A DNA stretch of 64,000 bases from JANQQN01 sp964519665. Lineage in GTDB: Bacteria; Myxococcota; Kuafuiibacteriia; Kuafuiibacteriales; Kuafuiibacteriaceae. The stretch spans positions 30,413 through 94,412 of the forward strand of contig CAZFIV010000019.1 in the NCBI GenBank assembly GCA_964519665.1. Direction: 5' to 3'. Shown here one piece after another: positions 34,823-43,721 of this stretch (the stretch's first letter is position 1; each line of letters opens with the position of its first letter). The position numbers were made by a program, and so were the translations under genes. The notes under the pieces were generated by a model, which did no database searches, was not told where the DNA came from, and saw only the letters and a program-made list of their open reading frames with translations.

Positions 34823-35563
34823 GTGACCATCCTTGTCGGTATCAGGTGCACCGACGGCGTCGTGGTGGGAACCGATAGTGCGGCGACGTTCAGCGACGGC
34901 TCGAAGAGGACGATAGAGCAGCCGGTCGACTACAAGCTGACCATCATCAACGCGAGGATCATCGTGGCCATCACCGGTGAAATCGGGATGGGCCAGCGGT
35001 TCTTGAATGTGGTCCGGCGGTCCGCCGATGAACCCGACGGAATCCTGGCCAAGGGCCGGTTCGACGCCACCAAGACGCTGAGTCGGCTCATGCTGGCGGA
35101 CTGGCGGGAGTCGGGGGTGAGCCGTCCGCTCGGGCTTGGCGCCCTGGTCGCCTTTCAATCCGTGGAGGGCCCAGTCCTCGCCCAGTACAATACGACGACA
35201 TTTCAACCGGAGCTCAAGGATGAAGGTCTGTGGTTCGCTTCAATGGGGTCTGGGCAAATGATCTGCGACCCCTTTCTCGCCCTGTTGCGCCGGACGTTGT
35301 TCCGGGACGGCGAGCAGCCCAATGTCAACGAAGGCGTGTTTCTGGTGACATGGGCCCTGCACCAAGCGATCGAGCTGAATCCGGGCGGAATCGGGGGCGA
35401 CATGCGGGTCGCGGTCCTGACCCGGTCCGGCGGCGCCCAATTCGAAGAGCTATCGGAACATCGCGAGAACGTCGAGGCGGCCGAGAGACATCTCGGCGCT
35501 TACCGCGACATGTTGCGGCGGCAGTCAGCCGACGCCCCGGCTATCCCGAGGCTACGGAAGTAG
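34823..35563 (+). CDS. Proteasome-like Ntn hydrolase
   Basis: 246 residues, starting at GTG 34823 (MTILVGIRCTDGVVVGTDSAAT). If Met1 is removed, Thr2 is the N-terminal nucleophile; counting it as 1, Asp17 lies exactly where proteasome beta subunits have Asp17 (GTDSAAT), and Lys37 in DYKLTII is near the catalytic Lys33 position. The strand-loop pattern (RIIVAITGEIGMGQRFL) fits the beta-subunit fold. It is not HslV (no HslU neighbour) and there is no prosegment. It may form a self-compartmentalising ring like Anbu or BPH proteins; the partner is probably the upstream Panacea/YwgA-like protein. The C-terminal 40 residues are charged and helical. Confidence 0.78.
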   Translation: MTILVGIRCTDGVVVGTDSAATFSDGSKRTIEQPVDYKLTIINARIIVAITGEIGMGQRFLNVVRRSADEPDGILAKGRFDATKTLSRLMLADWRESGVSRPLGLGALVAFQSVEGPVLAQYNTTTFQPELKDEGLWFASMGSGQMICDPFLALLRRTLFRDGEQPNVNEGVFLVTWALHQAIELNPGGIGGDMRVAVLTRSGGAQFEELSEHRENVEAAERHLGAYRDMLRRQSADAPAIPRLRK

Positions 35564-36215
35564 GTCGCCGCGGCGTTCGAAGAGCCTCCAGGAACGCGCT
35601 GGGGTTCAGACCCTGCACGGAGAACTCCTAGGCGTCTGTTGTCGACCATTGACGATGACCGCCGCGAGTCAATCTGACTCGGTAGACGGCGCGGCAGTGT
35701 CCCGCAAGAGTCGGTTCGGTCCCGGACGTCGACGGCCGAGCCCTGCCGCGACGTCGCCGAAGAGCTCGGACAGTCGCTGGCGGAAGCCGGACACCGGGCG
35801 AGCGTCCTCGAATTCTTCGACCGTTGGGCCTGTCGCGACTCCTCGACGACCCTCGCCACCATATCTTTGCTGCTGCAGGCGATCGCTGACGCGCTGGCGC
35901 AGCAGCGCGTTTTCGTCCGTCGATGGTGACCCTGTCGTTCGGCGAGAGATACGAGGAACTCGGCCGCAGACCGTACTTTGCCCAGACGATGAAGAAGGTG
36001 CGCCTCGCCTACCGAAACCGCGCCGTCCACTGCGAGGGCGACTTCGGCGCTAACCGCTATCAGCGCCTGGTCGGTCTGGTGTTCGGGGCCGAAAGCGTCG
36101 GTGAGTGGGTCTGTCGTGGTCCCAGCTGGGAGGCCCCTGATCCTCGACGAGGTTTGGTAGAGCATCACGTGTGGGCCGACTATCAAGCCAAGTCGTTCAA
36201 AGGTTTAATGGCGTC
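35564..36215. other. Gene-poor stretch with a possible decayed gene
   Basis: Two plus-strand segments look protein-like but lie in different frames. The first (about 35678-35929) reads DVAEELGQSLAEAGHRASVL and LLLQAIADALAQQRVFVRRW, then stops. The second (35923-36219) begins VTLSFGERYEEL and contains AYRNRAVH, an Arg-x4-His motif as in HEPN-type domains. A frameshift near 35925 would join them. I treat this as a likely pseudogene remnant upstream of the CHAT gene. The CHAT promoter must lie within or just after it. Confidence 0.4.
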
Positions 36216-39200
36216 ATGAGACCTCGACGAACGACGGTGGGGGCGTTCGAGATCGATGTGTTTTCCGATTGGCGTCTGACCGAAGAACCGCAGAACGATG
36301 CCGCCGCGCTGACCCGAAACTGTGGGAAGGTCGCGGTCACCGTCCACAACTTAGGGGTGGAGCTGGTGCACGCCCCGTCGATCCGCGGTCGACTCGAGGC
36401 GGCCTCCGACCGGGTGCTCCTCGGGAGCATGAACGGCTCGTACGGCTCGAACGGTCGTCGACAGGCCGAACCGGTCGTCCACTGGCAACCGCCAGGCGAC
36501 GTCTATGCGAGAACCATTCTTTACGACCCACAGGAAGACTGTGTGCATGATCAGGTCGCGACCCGGGTCGGTAGCACGTATGCGACGATCCTTGTGAAGG
36601 TATCGACCGCTGCCGAGCCGGTAGCCCTCCAGGAACTCGTGTTCGTCCTGCGGAGGCTCCGGGTCCGAGGCGGACTGGTGTCGACGAGCATCCGTATCGA
36701 TGATGCGGTCCGGGTGTTTAGAGAAACGATCGGTCCTCAACTGGCCGCCGAGATTCCGGAGCTTCTCCTCAGCGCTCAGACGGGGGGCGATGTCGTGAGC
36801 TCCGGCGATGATCGTCGGGGCTCCGTGCAGGCCGCCGAGCTGGATTACCCGCCGCTTCGGATCGACGCCGGGTACATGCTGGACTATCCAGACCCCGGTC
36901 AGGTGAGCATCTTGGTCTTCGCCTGCTGGCCCTCCAGCCGGCTGCACTCGGTGGTGGCGGAGGTCGTCCGCGCGAAGAGCCCGACCGAGCTGAGTCGTGA
37001 AGCGCAAGCTATCCGTCGTCATGTCGAGGCTTACTTGCTGGGGCCGTACATTGCCGGGCATCGCGCGCGGCCCCGGCCCGACCTGTACCTCGTTGTTTGC
37101 ATTGACGAAGCCGACGAGCAAGTCGCTTGGTTCTCCGTGCAGGCGAAGGACATCGCCCGGCTGACTCGGGACTACGGAAAGGATGTGTTCGATTTCTGCC
37201 AGCGCCATCAAGGATGGTTGCCCAACCGACGGTCACCGTCCGGATGTGACGCGCTCGCCGCCGCCGAGCGGTCGATGAGCCAGGGCCAGCTGGATGATGC
37301 CCTCTCTCATTTGGCGTCCGTCAATGCTCCGGTTGAGCCCCCAATCATGGTGGCGCTGACGTGTGCCGCGCTCGAGCTCGGTCGCCAGAATCGGCGGTCG
37401 GGTCGCATCCCTGCTAGCTCCGAGGCGTTTCGGCGCGCGCTCGAGTTTGTTGAGCGAAGTTCGGTCGAGTCGAAACGTCTGCTTCCCCTAATCGAGGATG
37501 AGCTGAAGAAGAACGAGGTGATCGCCGCGTCGCCGCCGCAGTGGGCTCCGTTGCTCTTGCGACCGGACGAAGTCGACCCTACCGTCCCCTTGAACGACCG
37601 GCAGGTTGTCGATGCGTTGAGCATCCATAACCGGCTGCTGGGGCCGACGCACGAGGGCACGATTTCGTGGACGGTCGAAGCGGCCCGGCGACAAGGCCGA
37701 TCCGGGCGGCCCGAGATGGGCCTCAAAATGCTGCAAGACGCGGCCCTCGTCGTTCGGGACACCCGTGCGCCGGAGGGTCCACCGTACGCCAGCCTCCTGT
37801 TCGAGCTCGCGGCGTGCTCGATGGCGCAGGGCGAGCCAGGCTCCGCGGCGCAGCTCGCGGCCGAATCCGCTCGGATCTTCGACGCCACGCCCGGCTGGAG
37901 TCGCTGGGATCTGGTCTCCGCACTCGCGCTCGAGGGCGACGCGCTCCTCGAGAACTTCGAATTCCGGTCTGGGCTACAACGGTACGAACGAGCGTGGCAG
38001 GTCGCCAACGAGATTGCGCACTTTTCGGAGAGCACAGCCGAGCTCGCTCAAACGCTCAGCTCGATTTATGAGTCGATGGACCGACTCGCGCTCGCCCTTC
38101 ACTATCAGCGCCAGGCTCATGGCATCTATTCGGCGCTCGGCTCAGACTTCGTTTTGGCACACGGCATCTGTAGTCTGCAGATCGCCCGACTCATCGGAAT
38201 GAGCGGTGACTTCCGGCAAGCTCGTCCGTTTGCCCACGAAGGATTGAAGGCTATCGAGCGAGCGGACGGTCCGATCGAGGCCGCCCGAGCCTACGTCGAA
38301 GTTGCCGACCTCGTCGCCAACGAGCAGCACACTGAGCGGACGTGGGCCGAGGCGTTAGGTCGCATTTTCAACTGGGCGGTCGATACCGACGACTCGGCCG
38401 GCCTCATCGAGATCTTGCCGCAGGTGGCGGAAGCAGCGCGGCAAAGCCGAAAGACCCACTGGTTGCGGCCGCGGGTGGCCCGCCTGCTAGAGGCCGTGCT
38501 GGAGGACGGAAGCGAAGAGCTCCGCGGAGTCATCAACGGTCCGTTGTTGTTGCTCGCCTTCGATGCCGTGTCGACCGACAAGGTCCTTGCGTCGGTCGCG
38601 GCCGGCAACGAGTCGCCGGACGACGTCGTGGCGCTCGGACGCGCTCAGTCGGCGTATCGACGAGGTCAGGTCGCCGAGGCCTTTTTGATCGCCGCCGAGG
38701 GCCTTCAAGCCGCGTTCGCGCGGCCTCGAGCCGCCTTCGCGGAGCCGGGATTGCACGCTTGGACGACCGAAGTCGCTGACAGGCTTCGAGGTATCCTGTT
38801 CGCTGCCCTCGAAGAGTTGCCGGACCCGTTCGACGAACGGGCTTACGCCGCGGTGGCGACAGGTAAAGGGCTGCTGTTCGAATCCGAACTCCGGGTGCAC
38901 GGTGCTCGGCAACGGTCCGAGGCGGCTCGACTGTTTGAAGAGCACGATCACCTGTCGGGGATGCTCCGACGAGCGATGGGCCAACGAGACAACGTCTCCG
39001 AACACCAATTCGATGCCCAGATCAAAATGCTGACCGAACGAAGGTCGCTCATCGAAGGAGAGATCGCGCGTTACGTCAGCGAGACTCCGGGTGCTGCTTT
39101 CGTCGACATCGATGCGCTTCGCGCCTCGCTGGGCCCGGACGACGCCGTGGTCGATTTCTACAAGTACGCCGTCCCCGATGGTGGCCCCGACGAACACGCG

Positions 39201-40310
39201 GTGTTCGCGTTCGTCGTGCGTCCGGGCTCGGTGGTCCGAGCCGTCGACTACGGCTCGTCCGAGCAGCTCGAGGCCGCCATCGAGCGATGGCGCGCGGCCG
39301 TGCTCGATGACGCCGAGCGCTCCGAAGTCGATGGGTGTACCCGAGCCGTTCTGGCGCAACTATGGGAGCCGCTCATCGACGCGGTCGCCGGTGCCACCCG
39401 GATCTACTGGTGTCCGGAAGGGGCGATAGGGCGGCTGCCCATCGGGTCGTTGCGCGATTCCATCGAAGGTACGGCCCTGGTCGATAGGCGAGCCTTTGTC
39501 TGGATGGGTACGCCCCGCGACGTGCTGTCGACCCGCCGACCGGGCCCGAGCCAGCCCACGCCGAGTTGCTTGCTTCTGGGTGACGTCGACTACGATTCGG
39601 CGTCGAATCACCATGCTACGACCGCTTCGCCCCGACCTTCGGTTCAATATGGGGCCTCTCGGGCGGGCAATGAGCACTTCGGTCGACTGCCCGCCACCGC
39701 CGATGAGGTCAATGACGTCGAGACGTTGTTCAGGGCCAGCTTCGTCGACGGCCAAGTCGATCGACTCACCGCTCGTCATGCTTCCGTGGCCGGTCTTCGA
39801 GACGCGGCCGCCGGCAAGACGTATCTGCATCTAGCCACCCACGCGTTCTGGGCGGGACCCGTATCGTCTGACGCGTGGGCCAGCGGTGGTGCGATGAGAG
39901 CAGGTTTGGTGCTCGCGGGCGTCAATTCGGCCGAGGACAACCCTTTTTTCGACGACGGTATGATGACCGCGAACGAGCTCGGGCAACTCGACCTCACTGC
40001 GTGTCGCCTGGTGACGCTCTCCGGTTGCGTCACGACGCTCGGTACGGAGGTGCCTGGCGAAGGATTCTTCGGACTGGCTCGTGCGGCTCGGGTGGCGGGG
40101 GCCGAAGCCACGCTGTCGAGCTTATGGGAGGTCCCCGACGACCAGACTCGATACTTCATGAAGAGGTACTACGAGTACCTCTGGGCGCAATCGCGATGCC
40201 CCGCGGATGCTCTTCGTGAGGCCCAACTCGACGCGATGCACGATGCGGTACCCGGTATCCATAGTATGAGAGGATGGGCCGGCTGGGTCCTGAGCGGTCG
40301 ACCGGTTTGA
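36216..40310 (+). CDS. TPR-CHAT protease (caspase-like) protein
   Basis: 1364 residues from ATG 36216. Residues about 1-150 form an N-terminal DcrB-like beta domain (TVGAFEIDVFSDWRLTEEPQ); about 340-1000 are TPR-type helices (SLLFELAACSMAQGEPGSAA, TLSSIYESMDRLALALHYQRQ). The C-terminal about 350 residues are a CHAT peptidase: strand and helix DDAVVDFYKYAV, catalytic His in TYLHLATHAFWAG, and catalytic Cys in CRLVTLSGCVTTLG, followed by ARAARVAGAEATLSSLWEV, the usual family ending. CHAT proteases are activated by repeat-domain sensing and cut partner proteins; several act in defence or regulated cell death. No clear substrate gene is beside it, but the Ntn hydrolase and Panacea-like genes upstream and TerB-like gene downstream may belong to the same island. 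Confidence 0.88.
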   Translation: MRPRRTTVGAFEIDVFSDWRLTEEPQNDAAALTRNCGKVAVTVHNLGVELVHAPSIRGRLEAASDRVLLGSMNGSYGSNGRRQAEPVVHWQPPGDVYARTILYDPQEDCVHDQVATRVGSTYATILVKVSTAAEPVALQELVFVLRRLRVRGGLVSTSIRIDDAVRVFRETIGPQLAAEIPELLLSAQTGGDVVSSGDDRRGSVQAAELDYPPLRIDAGYMLDYPDPGQVSILVFACWPSSRLHSVVAEVVRAKSPTELSREAQAIRRHVEAYLLGPYIAGHRARPRPDLYLVVCIDEADEQVAWFSVQAKDIARLTRDYGKDVFDFCQRHQGWLPNRRSPSGCDALAAAERSMSQGQLDDALSHLASVNAPVEPPIMVALTCAALELGRQNRRSGRIPASSEAFRRALEFVERSSVESKRLLPLIEDELKKNEVIAASPPQWAPLLLRPDEVDPTVPLNDRQVVDALSIHNRLLGPTHEGTISWTVEAARRQGRSGRPEMGLKMLQDAALVVRDTRAPEGPPYASLLFELAACSMAQGEPGSAAQLAAESARIFDATPGWSRWDLVSALALEGDALLENFEFRSGLQRYERAWQVANEIAHFSESTAELAQTLSSIYESMDRLALALHYQRQAHGIYSALGSDFVLAHGICSLQIARLIGMSGDFRQARPFAHEGLKAIERADGPIEAARAYVEVADLVANEQHTERTWAEALGRIFNWAVDTDDSAGLIEILPQVAEAARQSRKTHWLRPRVARLLEAVLEDGSEELRGVINGPLLLLAFDAVSTDKVLASVAAGNESPDDVVALGRAQSAYRRGQVAEAFLIAAEGLQAAFARPRAAFAEPGLHAWTTEVADRLRGILFAALEELPDPFDERAYAAVATGKGLLFESELRVHGARQRSEAARLFEEHDHLSGMLRRAMGQRDNVSEHQFDAQIKMLTERRSLIEGEIARYVSETPGAAFVDIDALRASLGPDDAVVDFYKYAVPDGGPDEHAVFAFVVRPGSVVRAVDYGSSEQLEAAIERWRAAVLDDAERSEVDGCTRAVLAQLWEPLIDAVAGATRIYWCPEGAIGRLPIGSLRDSIEGTALVDRRAFVWMGTPRDVLSTRRPGPSQPTPSCLLLGDVDYDSASNHHATTASPRPSVQYGASRAGNEHFGRLPATADEVNDVETLFRASFVDGQVDRLTARHASVAGLRDAAAGKTYLHLATHAFWAGPVSSDAWASGGAMRAGLVLAGVNSAEDNPFFDDGMMTANELGQLDLTACRLVTLSGCVTTLGTEVPGEGFFGLARAARVAGAEATLSSLWEVPDDQTRYFMKRYYEYLWAQSRCPADALREAQLDAMHDAVPGIHSMRGWAGWVLSGRPV

Positions 40311-40330
40311 TCGAACGCCGGCCTCGAAGG

Positions 40331-40358
40331 GCGGCGATACGGCGCGGGGGATCGCCGC
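40331..40358 (+). terminator. Possible terminator downstream of the CHAT gene
   Basis: GCGGCGAT, a 12-base loop and ATCGCCGC form an 8-bp perfect stem 20 bp after the CHAT stop codon. No T-run follows. Confidence 0.4.
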
Positions 40359-40753
40359 GGCATTCAGGGGCGGACCGCGAGCACGAAGTGGCTTTGGATC
40401 ACTGTCGGTGGTCGTCTTCGTGGAGCCAACGATCCGACGTGGCGTGGGTTCCGAATCTGGGGGCGGCGTTCCCCCGAGGATCTGTCCCCTCCTCGGTAGT
40501 GGTAGAAGTCTGACACGCTCATTCGATCGGCACGAGTCTCGCCATCGGGGTCGCAGAGAAGTTGGAAAGAAAGGCACTGTCCGGCTCGGATACATCCGGA
40601 GCACGAGCCGAAAGGACGGAGGCAAAGCTTACGCCCGGTAGATTGTCGGTTCTCGATCCGCTAGGGTCCGGTCACGGCATTTCCACATCGAGGTGTCGCA
40701 CATCAGGAACCGCGGGAGAGGCAACCCTGCCCGCCGAGCAAGAAGAGGATCAC
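40359..40753. other. Intergenic stretch upstream of the TerB-like gene
   Basis: No recognisable gene, tRNA or repeat. Open frames reaching into the TerB-like gene are Arg/Ser/Gly-rich and noncoding in appearance. It should hold the promoter of that gene. Confidence 0.5.
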
Positions 40754-41128
40754 ATGGACAAGATCAGGGCGACGTTCGAGATTCTGATTGGACTATCCGC
40801 CGTCGATGGTGAGGTCGACGCCCGCGAACTCGAGGTGGTCGCGGAATTCCTCAATGCGCATGTCGGTCAGGTAGACTTTGATCCCAATCAGGCGATCAAA
40901 GACCTCATCTCGCTGACCCCGGCCGGCCTGATCGAACAGGTGGCCTTTGCGGCGGCGACGATCAAGGCGTCCTGCAGCCCTTCAGAGCGGTTGACGATCA
41001 TGAAGTTTGGCCTCGAGTTGATCGCGGCCGACGGGGTTCTCGATGAGAACGAAAAGACGCTCTTCAACATCTTGGCGGAGGCGTGGGGTATCGATCTCGC
41101 TCAGTTTATCCAGAACATGAAGAGCTAG
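40754..41128 (+). CDS. TerB-like protein
   Basis: 124 residues from ATG 40754, with AGAGG upstream. Helical and acidic, with the TerB-type pattern of two similar halves: LIGLSAVDGEVDARELEVVAE and LELIAADGVLDENEKTLFNI, each with the Ala-Asp-Gly and following Glu/Asp that bind metal. TerB proteins link tellurite-resistance and other stress or conflict modules to membranes or effector complexes. It is not beside other ter genes; the nearest conflict-like gene is the CHAT protease 443 bp upstream on the same strand. Confidence 0.8.
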   Translation: MDKIRATFEILIGLSAVDGEVDARELEVVAEFLNAHVGQVDFDPNQAIKDLISLTPAGLIEQVAFAAATIKASCSPSERLTIMKFGLELIAADGVLDENEKTLFNILAEAWGIDLAQFIQNMKS

Positions 41129-41133
41129 GCGAC

Positions 41134-41175
41134 GAGCTCTCTGCGCCGGCAACGGGAGCCGGCGGCAGAGAGCTC
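41134..41175. terminator. Strong bidirectional terminator hairpin
   Basis: GAGCTCTCTGC plus GCCGGC (41134-41150), a 7-base loop, and the complementary arm (41158-41175) with a single bulged G form a stem of 17 pairs. It sits 5 bp after the TerB-like stop and 17 bp before the stop of the convergent oxidoreductase gene, the classical place for a shared terminator. Confidence 0.8.
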
Positions 41176-41192
41176 ACGGCCCGAAGGCGAGA

Positions 41193-43433
41193 TCAAGGGG
41201 TGAGCTTTTCAAGGCGAGCAGGCACCCACTTGTGCCACGGCGTTCCGACGAACGCGTCGCGATCTTCGAGTGCGGTGAGCTCATTGGGGGCGATGCCGCC
41301 ACCGCCATCGGGCCGGGCACCAATGCCGGTGCCGTTAGGGAGCGACACGTGGCCGGCGCGCATCATGTCGGAGACCTCGACCGACACCTCGGCTTCGCCT
41401 CGCTTCGTGGCCAAACGAACGCGGTCGCCGGTTACGACGCCGAGCTGAGCCGCATCGGTCGGACCGATGCGCAGAGCTCCCATCATGTCTTTCTTTCGCC
41501 AGTCCGGATTGCGGAAGATCGTATTGGCGGTGAACGAACGCCGCTCTCCGGCCGACAGAACGAATGGAAACGCGGTATCGGTCGCGCTCGGATCTTCGTT
41601 GGATAGCTCGGCGACCGCTTCGAGCAGGTCGGGCAATGCCAGCTCGATACGATGCTCCGGCTTCGTCACGCGACCTTGTACTTGAGACCAGTCGTCGATC
41701 GCGAACACCACCCCGGCGGGGCTCTCGAGCAGTCGCTCAAAAAGGGCGTTGGCCGCCGCGACCGGGCCTCCACCGAATCCGGCCCGCTCCAACGTCGCAC
41801 CGTCGGTCATCGCGCGTCTGGCAATGGCGCCCCAGACGGCGGCTCCTTCGGCGAGGCCGTCCGGCAGCATCGGCCCCAAAACCCGATACAGAAGAACGGG
41901 CGCCACGGGGCTAAGGCGCTTGTCGCTCATAACCGTCATCGCGAACAGTTGACCGAAGGTGTCCATGTTCTGTTCGGCCGCCGCCCTGAGGGGAGCGATA
42001 TCGTCGGGCGTAACGACGCCCAACGCCTCGACCAGGCGCGCGTGGATCTCGGCTTCGGACAGGACGCCCTCGGGAGGCGCAAAGAGTGGCTGCCGGAGGT
42101 GAAAGTAGTTCTCGGGAAACTCGAAATTGAAAAAAGTAGCTTCCGCCTTTTCGAACTGAGTGGGCGTGGGCAGCACGTAGTGGGCGTGGCGCGCCGTTTC
42201 GGTCATGGCGATATCGATCACCACCACGAGCTCGAGCGCGTCGAGGCCTTCTCGGAACTTCTTGCTGTCGGCTAGGCTGTGGGCTGGATTGGCAGCCTCG
42301 ATCAACATGGCGCGGTAACGGTCGGGATGGTCGGACAGGATCTCTTCCGCGATCACGTTGCAAGGCACCATGCCGCCGACGATACGGGCGCCGGCCACCG
42401 GGCTCCGGTGAGTGCTCTCCCGGCCATTGAATACGTTGACCATCGGGCTCGGAACAAAATGGCTTCCGCGCTTGCCGAAGTTTCCGGTGAACAGCCACAG
42501 AAAGCGATGCAGGTAGCTGACCACCGTCGAGTGACGGTTCATCTGCACGCCGAGGTCCTCGAAGGAGGCGACGCTCTCCGCCTGAGCGATCACTCGGGCG
42601 GTCTGGCGCACCAACGCTTCGTCGACGCCGCAGCGCCGGCTGAAGTCGGCGATGGATACCGTTTGCAAGATATCTTTCACCGAGTCGAAACCGCGAGTGT
42701 GGGCGGAAATGAAGCCGTGGTCGACCAGGTCTTCTTCGATGATGACGGCCGCCAGTGCCGCCAGGAGCCACGCATCCGTGCCCGGGCGGACAGCGAGGTG
42801 GATGTCGGCCAGGGCCGCCGTTTCGCTTCGACGCGGGTCGACCACGATCAACGTACGGTCCGGGTCGCGGGCCATTTCCTTGAGCGTCACCCGAGCCCGG
42901 GCGATCGAATGCGATTGCCACGGATTCTTGCCGATGAACAGGCCCACCTGGCAGTGCTCGAAGTCGGCGCGCGTCATCGTGCCCATCATTCGGTCGGCAA
43001 CCCAGAACTCGCCGGTCTTCTCTTGGGCGAGGGCGCTGGAGCGAAATCGGGAACCGAGCACCCGTCGGGTGGCCGCCGCGTAGGCGCCGGGCAGATGATT
43101 CCCCTGACCTCCGCCGCCGTAATAGAAGATCTTATCGCCGCCGTAAGTATCGCGAATGGCGGCGAACCGCGCCGCGATGTCTCGAATCGCGGTGTCCCAG
43201 TCGACAGGTTCGAAGGTGCCGTCGGGCTTGCGGCGCATGGGCTGCGTCAGGCGGTCTTTGTGGTTTTGGTAGTAGTCGAGTCGATGGGGCTTCTCGCACG
43301 CGTAGCCCTGAGAAGACGGATGGTCCTTGTCGCCGCGGATCTTCACGAGATGGCGCCCCCCGTCGCCGCCCAGTTGTACCTCGATGCCGCAGTTGCACTC
43401 ACAAAGGATGCAGGCCGTCTTCTTCCACGTCAT
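41193..43433 (-). CDS. Molybdopterin-dependent oxidoreductase (DMSO-reductase superfamily)
   Basis: 746 residues. The N-terminal iron-sulfur motif is ACILCECNCGIEV with a fourth Cys in GYACEKPHR, binding one [4Fe-4S] cluster. Molybdopterin contacts: DTYGGDKIFYYGGGGQGNHL, IGKNPWQSHSIARARV, LIVVDPRRSETAALADIHL and RPGTDAWLLAALAAVI. The C-terminal MoCo-dinucleotide-binding barrel begins about residue 610 (NPDWRKKDMMGALRIGPTDA, GDRVRLATKRGEAEV). There is no Tat signal, so it is cytosolic, like many FdhF- or acetylene-hydratase-like members whose substrates are unknown. No electron-transfer subunit is adjacent. The gene is convergent with the TerB-like gene across the hairpin at 41134. Confidence 0.88.
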   Translation of the reverse strand: MTWKKTACILCECNCGIEVQLGGDGGRHLVKIRGDKDHPSSQGYACEKPHRLDYYQNHKDRLTQPMRRKPDGTFEPVDWDTAIRDIAARFAAIRDTYGGDKIFYYGGGGQGNHLPGAYAAATRRVLGSRFRSSALAQEKTGEFWVADRMMGTMTRADFEHCQVGLFIGKNPWQSHSIARARVTLKEMARDPDRTLIVVDPRRSETAALADIHLAVRPGTDAWLLAALAAVIIEEDLVDHGFISAHTRGFDSVKDILQTVSIADFSRRCGVDEALVRQTARVIAQAESVASFEDLGVQMNRHSTVVSYLHRFLWLFTGNFGKRGSHFVPSPMVNVFNGRESTHRSPVAGARIVGGMVPCNVIAEEILSDHPDRYRAMLIEAANPAHSLADSKKFREGLDALELVVVIDIAMTETARHAHYVLPTPTQFEKAEATFFNFEFPENYFHLRQPLFAPPEGVLSEAEIHARLVEALGVVTPDDIAPLRAAAEQNMDTFGQLFAMTVMSDKRLSPVAPVLLYRVLGPMLPDGLAEGAAVWGAIARRAMTDGATLERAGFGGGPVAAANALFERLLESPAGVVFAIDDWSQVQGRVTKPEHRIELALPDLLEAVAELSNEDPSATDTAFPFVLSAGERRSFTANTIFRNPDWRKKDMMGALRIGPTDAAQLGVVTGDRVRLATKRGEAEVSVEVSDMMRAGHVSLPNGTGIGARPDGGGGIAPNELTALEDRDAFVGTPWHKWVPARLEKLTP

Positions 43434-43721
43434 GGATCGCTGGTTCGCATGATTTGGTCTTGTTAAGCAACCGGACTCGAGCCCAAAAGACGTTGTGCGC
43501 CGTCGTCTCGACGACCAGCGTCGAAGGCAACGACGGGCCGGTTTGCAGTCTATGTTGCACTCGATGACCGTGGTGAGTTCTTCAACCGTCGAACGGGTGA
43601 GTGGCGCGGACAGGGCGTAATGCGATGGGTTGTCCTTCCGGCGAGGGTGAACTTGTGGTTACCCGCCGAGTCGAGCAGAATTGGCGGCAGACCGCGCCAT
43701 TAGTCGTGGCTGAGGTAATGC

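Noticed and set aside
34823..35563. HslV
   Set aside because: No HslU-type ATPase is near, and the sequence lacks the HslV start; the proteasome-like core is clear but the subfamily is not HslV.
41193..43433. Periplasmic (Tat-exported) oxidoreductase
   Set aside because: The protein starts directly at the iron-sulfur motif region with no twin-arginine leader, so it is taken as cytosolic.
42279..43466. 395-codon plus-strand frame opposite the molybdopterin gene
   Set aside because: It has no protein family resemblance and is antisense to a strongly supported oxidoreductase.
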